A DNA stretch of 64,000 bases. It comes from Polynucleobacter corsicus (GTDB lineage: Bacteria > Pseudomonadota > Gammaproteobacteria > Burkholderiales > Burkholderiaceae). Below are positions 25,911 through 34,322 of the stretch, in pieces; the stretch's first letter is position 1, and each line of letters starts with the position of its first letter. Where the stretch lies: positions 1,302,001-1,366,000 of the forward strand of contig NZ_CP061314.1 of the NCBI RefSeq assembly GCF_018688255.1, read 5' to 3'. The translations under genes were made by a program, and so were the position numbers. The notes under the pieces were generated by a model. It was not told the DNA's origin. It searched no databases and saw only the letters and a program-made list of their open reading frames with translations.

Positions 25911-27203
25911 TTAAGCCGCTAGTTTCAGACTGCGATTTAAAGGCCGCGCAAAGAGCTCTGCTAAATCAGCAGCTTGCTCATATCCATGCACGGGGCTAAA
26001 GACCAACTCAATTGACCACTTAGTCGTAATGCCCTCAGATTCAAGGGGATTGGCTAGGCCAAGCCCACAAACCACAATATCGGGCTGGTCACTTCGACAA
26101 CGATCTAACTGCTTCTCAACGTCTTGACCTTCAACGATGCGAATATTTTCTGGTAATAAATCAAATTCACATTCCAAATGCTGTTTATGGACATAGGGTG
26201 TGCCTATCTCCAGAACCTTCATACCGCATTCTCTAGATAAGAAGCGCGCTAGAGGAATTTCTAGCTGAGAATCTGGAAAGAAAGAGATACTTTTATTTTC
26301 CAAGGCTGGCAGGTATCGCGCGAGACTCTTTTTGGCGCGATCAATTCTGACTTGAGTTACTTGCTCAAATTTGCCTTCATCAATGCCCCAGGCTTTGGCT
26401 GCAGCCTGAAGCCATGCTGTAGTGCCTTCAACTCCAAATGGGAATGGTGCAGATAATCTTTTTGCGCCCCGCTCCTCAATGAGTCTGGCAGTTTCAGCTA
26501 AGAAGGGTTGGGCAAGTAGGTATTGAGTGTTGCTGTTGATCTCCACTACTTGCTTTGAACTCTTTGGCGGGAAGAACGATACATTCGTAATTCCCAACTC
26601 ATTAAAAATGCGTTGGAATTGATCTTCAACGATATCCGGCAAGCAACCAACGATGAGTAAACTTTTTTCAGCTGCAGGAGCTTGTTTTGGTGTGTCAGTT
26701 ATTAAGGATGCCAAGCAAGCATCCTCACCTTGAGTAAAGGTTGTCTCAATGCCGCTGCCTGAGTAACTCAAAATGCGGCATTGATTGATCATTTCTTTAT
26801 TCAATCTTTGTGCTGCACGAGATAGGTCTAATTTAATGACTTCTGATGGGCAGGAGCCTACTAAAAATAACATCTTGATGTCAGGGCGCCTTGTCAGTAA
26901 GGCCTTTACAACCCGATCAAGCTCATCGTGAGCATCTGCAATTCCAGCAAGATCACGATCATCAATAATGGCTGTCGCAAACCTCGGCTCCGCAAAAATC
27001 ATGACCCCGGCTGCTGACTGAATCAAATGCGCGCAGGTTCTGGAGCCAACAACCAAGAAGAAGGCATCCTGAATTTTTCGGTGTAACCAAATAATCCCTG
27101 TAAGACCACAAAATACTTCTCTTTGGCCACGCTCTTTATAAATTGGAATATTTTTACCAACATGGGACTGAGCCTCTTTTGGCAGATCAACGATGGCGTT
27201 CAT
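25911..27203 (-). CDS. bchN: Light-independent protochlorophyllide reductase subunit N
   Basis: NifD-like partner of BchB, 430 residues. Cluster ligands are visible in REVFCGLTGI (Cys), GSRTCAHLIQSAAG (Cys) and LVGSCPSEVIKLDL (Cys). Together with Asp of BchB they hold the catalytic [4Fe-4S] cluster. The ATG overlaps the bchF stop (27200-27203), and bchB follows after 9 bases. The order bchF-N-B-H-L-M-lhaA-puhA matches the purple-bacterial superoperon. Confidence 0.96.
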   Translation of the reverse strand: MNAIVDLPKEAQSHVGKNIPIYKERGQREVFCGLTGIIWLHRKIQDAFFLVVGSRTCAHLIQSAAGVMIFAEPRFATAIIDDRDLAGIADAHDELDRVVKALLTRRPDIKMLFLVGSCPSEVIKLDLSRAAQRLNKEMINQCRILSYSGSGIETTFTQGEDACLASLITDTPKQAPAAEKSLLIVGCLPDIVEDQFQRIFNELGITNVSFFPPKSSKQVVEINSNTQYLLAQPFLAETARLIEERGAKRLSAPFPFGVEGTTAWLQAAAKAWGIDEGKFEQVTQVRIDRAKKSLARYLPALENKSISFFPDSQLEIPLARFLSRECGMKVLEIGTPYVHKQHLECEFDLLPENIRIVEGQDVEKQLDRCRSDQPDIVVCGLGLANPLESEGITTKWSIELVFSPVHGYEQAADLAELFARPLNRSLKLAA

Positions 27204-27673
27204 GCTGCCACCTGGTCGCTAAACTGCAGCCGAGCCATCCGAAGCTTATAAATAAACTGGCCTGCATTAATAAAGTAAGACGTATACGCAGCCAGTGCGA
27301 GATACATCAGGCTACGATCGCTCATACCACCAGCTATGAGGAAATAGAGGTAAATCGTATGTAGGGAAATGACCAACATACTAAATACGTCTTCCCAGAA
27401 GAAGCTATCGGCAAAAAGGTATTTTCCAAAAACCACCTTCTCCCAAATGCTTCCGGTAAGCATGATGAGATACAAAAAAAAGGTTTTTACCACCACTGAG
27501 ATAGTGGCTAATTCATAGTGTTGACCAGAAATGAGGTATTGCAAGACCAAATACAGGCTAATGAGGCAAACTAAAAACTGAACAGGCGCCAAAATCCCCT
27601 GAACCAGGGTCCACACAGTAGCATCGCGTTTTGCGCGCTGTTCCTGACTGTATAGAGGCTTATTGATTTTCAT
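27200..27673 (-). CDS. bchF: 2-vinyl bacteriochlorophyllide hydratase BchF
   Basis: A 157-residue membrane enzyme that hydrates the C3 vinyl group on the way to the acetyl group of bacteriochlorophyll a. Four hydrophobic helices follow the N-terminal LYSQEQRAKRDATVW segment, a BchF signature; FLVCLISLYLV and EDVFSMLVISLHTIYLY are typical too. First gene of the long bchFNBHLM-lhaA-puh run. Its upstream region, shared with divergent aerR, carries PpsR-type palindromes. Confidence 0.94.
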   Translation of the reverse strand: MKINKPLYSQEQRAKRDATVWTLVQGILAPVQFLVCLISLYLVLQYLISGQHYELATISVVVKTFFLYLIMLTGSIWEKVVFGKYLFADSFFWEDVFSMLVISLHTIYLYFLIAGGMSDRSLMYLALAAYTSYFINAGQFIYKLRMARLQFSDQVAA

Positions 27674-27699
27674 TTTTGGGCGTGTTGTATTTGGCTTTG

Positions 27700-27717
27700 T
27701 GTAAACAAAACTTTACG
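27700..27717. promoter_or_regulatory. Near-match PpsR-type operator before bchF
   Basis: TGT-N12-ACG: one base off the TGT-N12-ACA consensus, 27 bases before the bchF ATG. The 18-mer is TGTAAACAAAACTTTACG. Its position near a start codon, plus the exact site 111 bases away, makes it a plausible second half of a paired PpsR site. Confidence 0.45.
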
Positions 27718-27810
27718 CTCATTAGAACTTACTAATACTAGTACTTTCCCTAGTTTATATTAGCGTTTACCCTAGTTAATAGAAAATAATTGCTAATATT
27801 AGATCTCTAG

Positions 27811-27828
27811 TGTAATAATTATTTTACA
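27811..27828. promoter_or_regulatory. PpsR/CrtJ-type operator in the bchF-aerR intergenic region
   Basis: Exact TGT-N12-ACA palindrome (TGTAATAATTATTTTACA) between the divergent bchF and aerR. Located 45-62 bases before the aerR GTG. It could autoregulate the aerR-ppsR unit and repress bchF. Confidence 0.72.
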
Positions 27829-27872
27829 TATGTTTGCAAATAATAGATTACTTTTTTAGCAAGGGTCATTGG

Positions 27873-28697
27873 GTGAATCCATCTTTCAAAAAAGAACTCA
27901 TCATGGAGGTTTTTAGCACCCAACTACCCCGCTTGGTTGAGGAAATTGAACGCAAGGTTGAGGGGGCCAATAAGCCCAAAGCCTCCAACGAAGAAGGCTG
28001 GCTTGAGACTCCTATGCCCACCCCAAGCAAACAAGGGAACGCATTAGCTGATGAGGAGATTGATCGGATCACCCAATTACTCCTCTCAACCGAAGATGGG
28101 GCCTTTGAGTTGGCAATCACCGTGCTCAAGACTCATGGGGTGTCGATCAATTACATCGTCTTAGATCTTATACCCACGATTGCAAGAAGGTTAGGCAAGC
28201 AATGGGAAGACGACACTCTTAGTTTTGCTGAAGTGTCAATTGGAGTTAATAAGCTTGAGCGGGTTATTCATAAGCTCGACTACCTTTTTCAAGTCACTCA
28301 ATTAGAGAAGCGAGGCAATCATTCGATTCTTATAACGAATTTTCCAGAATCACAGCACTCTTTGGGCACGCTCATTCTCTCTAATTATTTTATTCATTCT
28401 GGTTGGCGTGTTTATCGCCCAGAAAATAATAGTCTGAAATCCATCGCCAAGGAGCTTGAGTCTATTAGTCATAATGCTTTGGCTATCTCGATCTCCTGCG
28501 ACGAACAATTGGAGCTGTTACCAAATATCATTAGCACTCTTAGGGGGAAATCAAAGAACCCAAAAATCAAGGTTTTAATTGGGGGTCCGCTCTATAATAA
28601 AGCGCCTGAGAAATTTGCCCACATTGAGGCAGATATAACAGCATTTACCCCTGAAGAATCTGTTGAAAGATTAGAGCTTGTTCTCAGCCAAATATAA
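27873..28697 (+). CDS. aerR: AerR/PpaA cobalamin-binding antirepressor
   Basis: A soluble SCHIC/B12-binding regulator next to ppsR. The cap motif LGKQWEDD and the ligand region ESQHSLG (His at residue 162 from this start, 175 from the TTG) match AerR, whose His binds the cobalt of cobalamin in Rhodobacter capsulatus. AerR interacts with CrtJ/PpsR and relieves repression when B12 is bound and light-modified. Start uncertain: TTG at 27834, GTG at 27873 (AAGGGT 8 bases before it) or ATG at 27903. Long and short forms from alternative starts are known for AerR in R. capsulatus, so both may be made here. ppsR follows by 34 bases. Confidence 0.82.
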   Translation: MNPSFKKELIMEVFSTQLPRLVEEIERKVEGANKPKASNEEGWLETPMPTPSKQGNALADEEIDRITQLLLSTEDGAFELAITVLKTHGVSINYIVLDLIPTIARRLGKQWEDDTLSFAEVSIGVNKLERVIHKLDYLFQVTQLEKRGNHSILITNFPESQHSLGTLILSNYFIHSGWRVYRPENNSLKSIAKELESISHNALAISISCDEQLELLPNIISTLRGKSKNPKIKVLIGGPLYNKAPEKFAHIEADITAFTPEESVERLELVLSQI

Positions 28698-28731
28698 AAA
28701 TAATTATTAGAAAAATCGGTAAACAAATATA

Positions 28732-30156
28732 GTGACCAAAATTTTCAATCTAGATCCTCAAGCAATCGATGCCTTAGATGTGCATCAGGCAGCTGCCATG
28801 CTGTCGCTTTCGGTCGATCTTGTGCTCGTGATGAATAGCTCAGGCTTAATTGAGAATGTATTAAACGGCTCAAAGCCTATTGCTGGCAATACACAGTCTT
28901 TAATCGGAAAAAATTGGCTCGATACTGTTGCTGTTGATAGCCAGCCCAAAGTCAATGCCCTGCTCAAGACTGGCGAGGATGATTCCGAACAAAAGTGGCG
29001 CCAAGTAAACCAACGGATTGAGGGATCACCCTCTCTTCCAATTCAATTTAGTACGATTTTTTTTCCAAAAGAAAATAAGCTTGTTGCCATTGGTAAAGAT
29101 CTCAGTAGCATCTCTATGCTGCAACAAAAGCTTGTAGATTCTCAGCAAGAAATTGAGCGTGAATATGCCAATCTTCATGCAATACAAAATCGTTACGTTA
29201 AACTGTTTAATAACATTGATCAAGCCTATTTAATAGTAGATAGCCAAACATTAAAGATTCTTGAAGTAAATAAATCTGCTGGATTTTTGGTGGGTGATCT
29301 AAAGAAGATTCAGGGTAAATTGTTTACGAATTTATTTCCTGTAAAAGATTATGAGGCTATCCAAACTTACCTAGCAGATTCAAAATCGGGAATTATGCAA
29401 TCTTCGATGCAATCGACGCTTGAGAACCTGAAAGAGAACGTTGAAATTTCTAGCGTCTTATTGCGCGAAGGTAATCAAAATATTTGCCTTGTATCCATCA
29501 AACCAAAATCAAATAGTACCCAGATCAGTAATCTGAATGAGCAAACTACTTTACTCACACAGGCTATTGAAGACTTTCAGGATGGTTTTGTTGTCTGCAG
29601 TACTAGCGGTATCATTTTGACTGCCAACAGCACCTTTGTTTCTATGTCTCAATCTGCCCAGAAAGAAAATATTCTCGGCAAGTCCTTAGAGGTGTGGCTT
29701 GGTAGAGCGGGAATTGATTTAAAAATTATCCTTGGTACCGTGCGCGAATATGGCTCGATCAAAGACTATTCAACAACTATTACCGCTGATGATGGTAGCT
29801 CACCACGAGAAGCCCAAATTTCAGCGGTTAGCTTTATCAGCGGAAAACTCTCAGCAGTTGGTATCAGCATTCATCTGATCTCAAAATCGATGCAACAACC
29901 TAGCGCTAAATCTGAGAACTTAGGAAAGAATGCTAAAGAACTAACCCAATTGGTTGGCAAAGTTCCTTTAAAGCAAATCGTTACTGAGACCACTGACATT
30001 ATTGAAAAGTTATGTATTTTGGCTGCCTTAGACCTGACTATGTCCAACAGAGCTTCGGCAGCAGAATTGCTAGGTCTATCTCGACAAGGTCTCTATATCA
30101 AAATGAGGCGTTTTGGCATTGTTGATAGTAATGCTGCTGAAGATATTGATGCCTAA
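28732..30156 (+). CDS. ppsR: Photosynthesis repressor PpsR/CrtJ
   Basis: A 474-residue PAS-domain transcription factor. An N-terminal region, two recognisable PAS modules (about residues 155-265 and 270-385) linked by a coiled-coil-like stretch (QQKLVDSQQEIEREYANL), and a C-terminal Fis-type helix-turn-helix (NRASAAELLGLSRQGLYIKM, about residues 439-458) are visible. Cysteines at 252 and 428 sit where the redox-active Cys of Rhodobacter PpsR/CrtJ (251/249 and 424/420) lie. It represses bch, crt and puf genes under oxygen via TGT-N12-ACA palindromes, several of which occur in this window. GTG start at 28732; no ATG is available nearby. Confidence 0.94.
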   Translation: MTKIFNLDPQAIDALDVHQAAAMLSLSVDLVLVMNSSGLIENVLNGSKPIAGNTQSLIGKNWLDTVAVDSQPKVNALLKTGEDDSEQKWRQVNQRIEGSPSLPIQFSTIFFPKENKLVAIGKDLSSISMLQQKLVDSQQEIEREYANLHAIQNRYVKLFNNIDQAYLIVDSQTLKILEVNKSAGFLVGDLKKIQGKLFTNLFPVKDYEAIQTYLADSKSGIMQSSMQSTLENLKENVEISSVLLREGNQNICLVSIKPKSNSTQISNLNEQTTLLTQAIEDFQDGFVVCSTSGIILTANSTFVSMSQSAQKENILGKSLEVWLGRAGIDLKIILGTVREYGSIKDYSTTITADDGSSPREAQISAVSFISGKLSAVGISIHLISKSMQQPSAKSENLGKNAKELTQLVGKVPLKQIVTETTDIIEKLCILAALDLTMSNRASAAELLGLSRQGLYIKMRRFGIVDSNAAEDIDA

Positions 30157-30162
30157 TTTCTC

Positions 30163-30855
30163 ATGACTAATCAGACAGCGGTATTAGCTTTAATCAATAT
30201 TGCTGCTGGTTCTAGTGGATGGGGGCTATCACGCTATATTCTGGGCAAATACCCTTTCGCCAGACTGCCAGGCCTGCAATTTTGCAAAGTACTCGGCTCT
30301 GGATTTAACGGCGGATTTAGTACAAAACCAAGCCTTACCAAACAAGGCTTTTTTTGCGTGTTTGATCAGCCAAAAAATGCAGATGCATTCCTAAAAAATG
30401 CTGCTATCTTGCGTGCATACCAAGATCATTCCAGTGAAATGTTTACCGCTACACTCCAGGCCTACTCTAGCCGCGGTTCGTGGTCTTCATTTTCAATGCA
30501 AGACTTGGCACAAAAACCGATTAAAGGCCCTATTGCATCGCTCACTCGGGCTTCAATCAGACCCACTAAAGCGACACAGTTTTGGAGCAAGGCAAAGCCT
30601 GCTGAGGAATCGATTAATCAGGCATCTGGAAAAATACTGACCGCTGGACTTGGCGAAGCACCCTACCTTCGCCAGGCAACCTTTACTATCTGGAATGATG
30701 AACAGTCTCTAGATCGCTATGCACAAGAAGGGGCGCACCTCGCTGCTATCAAAGCCGCATACGGTAAAGACTATTTTTCTGAGTCCATGTTTACACGCTT
30801 TGTAGTGAATTCTGCTCAAGGTGTATGGCAAGGTAAGCATGTTGAAATCACCTAA
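30163..30855 (+). CDS. crtA: Spheroidene monooxygenase CrtA
   Basis: Oxidises spheroidene to spheroidenone (2-keto group) with oxygen. The 230 residues match CrtA: RYILGKYPFARLPGLQFCKVLG (quoted as KYPFARLPGL and FCKVLGSG) near the N-terminus, FWSKAKPAEE in the middle and ARQATFTIWND-like (RQATFTIWND) followed by YGKDYFSESMFTRF. The ATG lies 6 bases after the ppsR stop, so it is read with the regulators. It overlaps crtD by 17 bases. Confidence 0.93.
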   Translation: MTNQTAVLALINIAAGSSGWGLSRYILGKYPFARLPGLQFCKVLGSGFNGGFSTKPSLTKQGFFCVFDQPKNADAFLKNAAILRAYQDHSSEMFTATLQAYSSRGSWSSFSMQDLAQKPIKGPIASLTRASIRPTKATQFWSKAKPAEESINQASGKILTAGLGEAPYLRQATFTIWNDEQSLDRYAQEGAHLAAIKAAYGKDYFSESMFTRFVVNSAQGVWQGKHVEIT

Positions 30856-32332
30856 GGTTCTGATTGTTGGAGCGGGCATCGGCGGTCTTAGCGCTGCTTT
30901 GACGCTATCTCACCAAGGTCTTGATGTCACGGTAATCGAAAAGAATGCAGGGCCTGGCGGAAAGATTCGCCAAGTACAAGCAGGTAATTCTTTTATCGAC
31001 TCTGGTCCCACAGTCTTTACGATGAAATGGATCTTTGATGAGCTCTTTGCGGATTGCGGAGAGTATTTTGATTCTGAATTCGAACTGGAAGCCTTAGATA
31101 TTCTTGCAAGGCATAGTTGGGGTGATGCGTACTTAGATCTCTACGCTGATAGCCAAAAAAGTGCTGATGCTATCGGTCAATTTAGCGGGGCACAACAAGC
31201 AAAACAGTTCTTAGCGTTTTGCAAAACAGCCAAAAAAGTATATCAAGCACTAAAGACGCCTTTTATTGAATCCCCTCGCCCCAACATGATGGGAATGATG
31301 TCCTCTTTAGGGCTAGCAAAAAGTAAAGTGCTTTGGGATATCGGCCCTTTTAGTAGCTTATGGTCAGCATTGGAGCAATACTTTCCTGACCCTCGTCTTC
31401 ATCAGTTGTTTGGGCGTTATGCAACTTACTGTGGCTCATCGCCTTATTTAGCTCCGGCAACCCTCATGTTGATCGCCCAAGTAGAAATGGAAGGTGTTTG
31501 GTCTATTAAGGGGGGAATGATCAAAATCCCCGAGGTCATTGCACGCTTAGCCCAAAAGAAACAATGTGACTTTCGATATAACTCGGAAGTGCAGTCCTTG
31601 GATATCGCTGGGGATAAAGTAAAAGGGGTACTGCTCTCTTCCGGTGAATATCTTGAATGTGATTATCTCATTTTTAATGGCGACATTAACGCCTTGAAGC
31701 ATGGCTTACTGGGCGAACTAGCCAGTAAAGCGATTCCTAAAAATCTTCAGCAGGCAGACTCCCTGTCTGCAGTTACTTGGTCAATGCAGGTAAAAGCATC
31801 TGGCTTTCCACTAGTCAGACATAACGTTTTCTTTAATAAACCTTACCGAGATGAGTTTTCGGATATTTTTTCTCAACATAAAATTCCAGAAAATCCAACG
31901 GTGTATATATGCGCTCAAGATAGAACGGATCATGCGATCGAGAGCAACTCACATGAACGACTGCTGTGTCTGGTGAATGCACCGGCAAATGGCGGCAGTT
32001 CATCCTACGATACAAAGGAAGTAGATCGATGCGAGCAAAAAATATTTTCACTCATGAGCCAATATGGTCTACAACTTCAAGATCTGCAAGTGACTCGAAC
32101 GAGCCCTCAAGAATTCGCCAACCTCTTTCCGGGTCGTGGGGGAGCTCTTTATGGTCAAGCAACGCATGGATGGATGAGTTCATTCCAGAGGCTCGGTTCT
32201 CAATCGCAAATCAGCAATCTACTACTCACGGGGGGAAGCACTCATCCGGGTCCGGGAGTTCCCATGGCGGCTATGTCCGGTCGCTTGGTGGCCGCAACCC
32301 TAATGGAACACCTCGGTTTGACCAAGCGGTAG
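30839..32332 (+). CDS. crtD: Hydroxyneurosporene/methoxyneurosporene desaturase CrtD
   Basis: FAD-dependent carotenoid desaturase introducing the C3,4 double bond. From the ATG at 30839 (AAGGT-like site in the crtA end) it has 497 residues. It begins with a Rossmann FAD motif (VLIVGAGIGGLSAALTLS) and has the conserved C-terminal FAD segment TGGSTHPGPGVPMAAMSGR. Compared with crtI in the window it lacks the CrtI-specific N-terminus, and its place between crtA and crtC favours CrtD. The C-terminus overlaps the crtC frame by a long stretch (see 32170-33249). Confidence 0.9.
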   Translation: MLKSPKVLIVGAGIGGLSAALTLSHQGLDVTVIEKNAGPGGKIRQVQAGNSFIDSGPTVFTMKWIFDELFADCGEYFDSEFELEALDILARHSWGDAYLDLYADSQKSADAIGQFSGAQQAKQFLAFCKTAKKVYQALKTPFIESPRPNMMGMMSSLGLAKSKVLWDIGPFSSLWSALEQYFPDPRLHQLFGRYATYCGSSPYLAPATLMLIAQVEMEGVWSIKGGMIKIPEVIARLAQKKQCDFRYNSEVQSLDIAGDKVKGVLLSSGEYLECDYLIFNGDINALKHGLLGELASKAIPKNLQQADSLSAVTWSMQVKASGFPLVRHNVFFNKPYRDEFSDIFSQHKIPENPTVYICAQDRTDHAIESNSHERLLCLVNAPANGGSSSYDTKEVDRCEQKIFSLMSQYGLQLQDLQVTRTSPQEFANLFPGRGGALYGQATHGWMSSFQRLGSQSQISNLLLTGGSTHPGPGVPMAAMSGRLVAATLMEHLGLTKR

Positions 32333-33249
32333 ATCCAGGCAATTATCTCTGGTGGTATGTTGATGGTCTGAGCGACGATGGTCTTTATGGCTTTAGCATC
32401 ATTGCGTTCGTCGGCAGTGTGTTCTCGCCCTATTACGCTTGGGCCAATAAGAAGCGGCCTGCCAATGCGAATGATTACTGCGCGATCAATGTTGCACTTT
32501 ACACGCCAAATTCAAAACACTGGACTATGACTGAGCGAGCTCAGAACGCGATCAATAGAACAGAAAATACCTTCACCATTGGCCCGAGTCATTTGCATTG
32601 GGAAAATGATGTTTTAACTATTAAGATGAAAGAGCGCGTACCTTTGCTGGGGAATAAGGTAGAGGGCACTATCAAGGTTTACCCAGATCAACTCTTTAAT
32701 CATGTTGTGGCATTAGATGATCAGGGAAAGCATCGCTGGGGGCCGATCTCCCCGTCAGCGAGAGTAGAAGTATCTTTTGATAAGCCCGATTTGCATTGGA
32801 AAGGCAGCGCCTATTTTGACTCGAATGAAGGCGACGAGGCAGTGAGTCAATCATTTAGCGAATGGGACTGGTCTAGAGCACACCTGAAGGATGGCAGCAC
32901 AGCCGTTATTTATGATGTCCGCCAAAACAATGGTGCAGAGCGCATCATTGCCTCCAAATTTAATGTTGATGGCACAGTTGAACCCTTTGTGGCGCCAGAG
33001 AGAGTCTCTATACGAAAGACCGGCTGGGGCATCAAAAGAAATATGCGTTCAGAAAAACAGACCGCAGTTGAGCTCTTAAATACCTACGAAGATACCCCGT
33101 TTTATGCACGCTCCCGAATCCAATCTCACCTACTGGGGGAAGAGGTTATTTCGATGCATGAGACTCTCAACGTGAATCGCTTGAAGTCCAATATCGTACA
33201 ACTCATGTTGCCCTGGAGAATGCCTAGAAACCCAACAATGATTTTTTAA
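32170..33249 (+). CDS. crtC: Hydroxyneurosporene synthase (carotenoid 1,2-hydratase) CrtC
   Basis: Adds water across the C1,2 bond of acyclic carotenoids. The family core is clear from NYLWWYVDGLSDDGLY through AFVGSVFSPYYAWA and HCALNVAL-like NVALYTP to WTMTERAQNAI. Odd: between ATG 32170 and the core there is no ATG, GTG or TTG in frame, so a conventional start forces a 163-base overlap with crtD, with a Ser/Gly/His-rich, probably non-functional N-terminal stretch of about 50 residues. A near-cognate start close to PRFDQAVDPG (about 32314) or re-initiation at the crtD stop is an alternative. Ends tail-to-tail with crtB, sharing the TTAA overlap at 33246-33249. Confidence 0.85.
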   Translation: MDEFIPEARFSIANQQSTTHGGKHSSGSGSSHGGYVRSLGGRNPNGTPRFDQAVDPGNYLWWYVDGLSDDGLYGFSIIAFVGSVFSPYYAWANKKRPANANDYCAINVALYTPNSKHWTMTERAQNAINRTENTFTIGPSHLHWENDVLTIKMKERVPLLGNKVEGTIKVYPDQLFNHVVALDDQGKHRWGPISPSARVEVSFDKPDLHWKGSAYFDSNEGDEAVSQSFSEWDWSRAHLKDGSTAVIYDVRQNNGAERIIASKFNVDGTVEPFVAPERVSIRKTGWGIKRNMRSEKQTAVELLNTYEDTPFYARSRIQSHLLGEEVISMHETLNVNRLKSNIVQLMLPWRMPRNPTMIF

Positions 33250-34322
33250 ACTTGTTGCTGAGCGTTGGCGTGATAGGTTGCTGTTTTTCGGAGTTCTACT
33301 TTTTCAAGTAATCCTACAACCCAAATTAATCTTTCTTCGACACTGCCGGTGTAATGAGCATAGGGCTCTTCTGGCTTGACGACATTGACTAAAAACTGAA
33401 TAGAAGCAATCTGACTAAAGCTGCGGGACGGTTTAGCGGTAAAAATAGCCGCTCTAAATGCCTTTACGAGTAAGAGTAGCTTTCTCTTTTTCGAAACTAC
33501 AGCACGTCGAGAGACCGAATCGTAGGATTGACGCTCCACCTGGCGACTGATTTCTGAGTAGATAAAGCTGGCAGCAGCAATTGCTGACCTACAGTTACGC
33601 GGTAAGCCAGAGAATCCAAAGGAAGATCGCCTGTAAAGGTCGTCAGCATAAGTAATCAGCCTTTTAACGACTCTAGATAGTTCAGGGCTGAACTGGGGAT
33701 TGAGTAGCCACTGATCCGGATCAATACCCTCCTCTAGAAGCCATTGCTTAGGCAGGTAGAGTCGTTGATTTTTTGCATCTTCGCCAACATCTCTGGCGAT
33801 ATTACTCAATTGCATTGCTAGTCCGAGCTCGCATGCCCGCTCTAAGACTGCGCGATCTCTAACTCCCATAATTAAAGTCATCATGACACCAACGGTAGAG
33901 GCTACTCTTGCCGAATAATCACAAAGCTCTTCTATCGTGCCATATTGCCTGCTATTACGATCCCATCTAAATCCCTCAACTAGAGCCTCTAACAGCTCTC
34001 TAGGAATCAGGAATCGTTCAACGACCAAAGCCAGCGCTCTGTCTGCAGGGATATCAGCAGGATTCTGGGCATAAATGCAATCGAGTCGATGTTCAATTTG
34101 TTTGATGACGTCATCTGGCGCATTCGGATCATCCACCATGTCATCCAATAGACGACAAAAAGCATAGAGGGCAATCGCAGAATCTCTTATCTTAGCGGGC
34201 AATATGCGTGAAGCGGAAAAGAATGACTTAGAGCCTTCTTTCATGAGATCTTCGCAAATATGAAGATCTTGCTGAAATCCAAACTCAGCGGTAATCGCCC
34301 TATCGTGCACGGCTACCTGCAA
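33246..34322 (-). CDS. crtB: 15-cis-phytoene synthase CrtB
   Basis: Joins two geranylgeranyl diphosphates to phytoene. The 358 residues contain the two Asp-rich motifs of squalene/phytoene synthases: ALYAFCRLLDDMVDD (about residues 48-62) and LSNIARDVGEDA (about residues 174-185), with RDVGEDA-type and YLP motifs. The frame opens with TTG at 34322 (overlapping crtI by 23 bases); GTG at 34310 is an alternative. It follows crtI in a crtIB operon, the usual arrangement. Confidence 0.95.
   Translation of the reverse strand: MQVAVHDRAITAEFGFQQDLHICEDLMKEGSKSFFSASRILPAKIRDSAIALYAFCRLLDDMVDDPNAPDDVIKQIEHRLDCIYAQNPADIPADRALALVVERFLIPRELLEALVEGFRWDRNSRQYGTIEELCDYSARVASTVGVMMTLIMGVRDRAVLERACELGLAMQLSNIARDVGEDAKNQRLYLPKQWLLEEGIDPDQWLLNPQFSPELSRVVKRLITYADDLYRRSSFGFSGLPRNCRSAIAAASFIYSEISRQVERQSYDSVSRRAVVSKKRKLLLLVKAFRAAIFTAKPSRSFSQIASIQFLVNVVKPEEPYAHYTGSVEERLIWVVGLLEKVELRKTATYHANAQQQV

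Noticed and set aside
3963..27753. Identical 14-mer AGTACTTTCCCTAG at 3963-3976 and 27740-27753, near both SCHIC genes
   Set aside because: Several 14-base matches are expected by chance in 64 kb, and the first copy lies inside the bciB coding end. Not evidence of a shared operator by itself.
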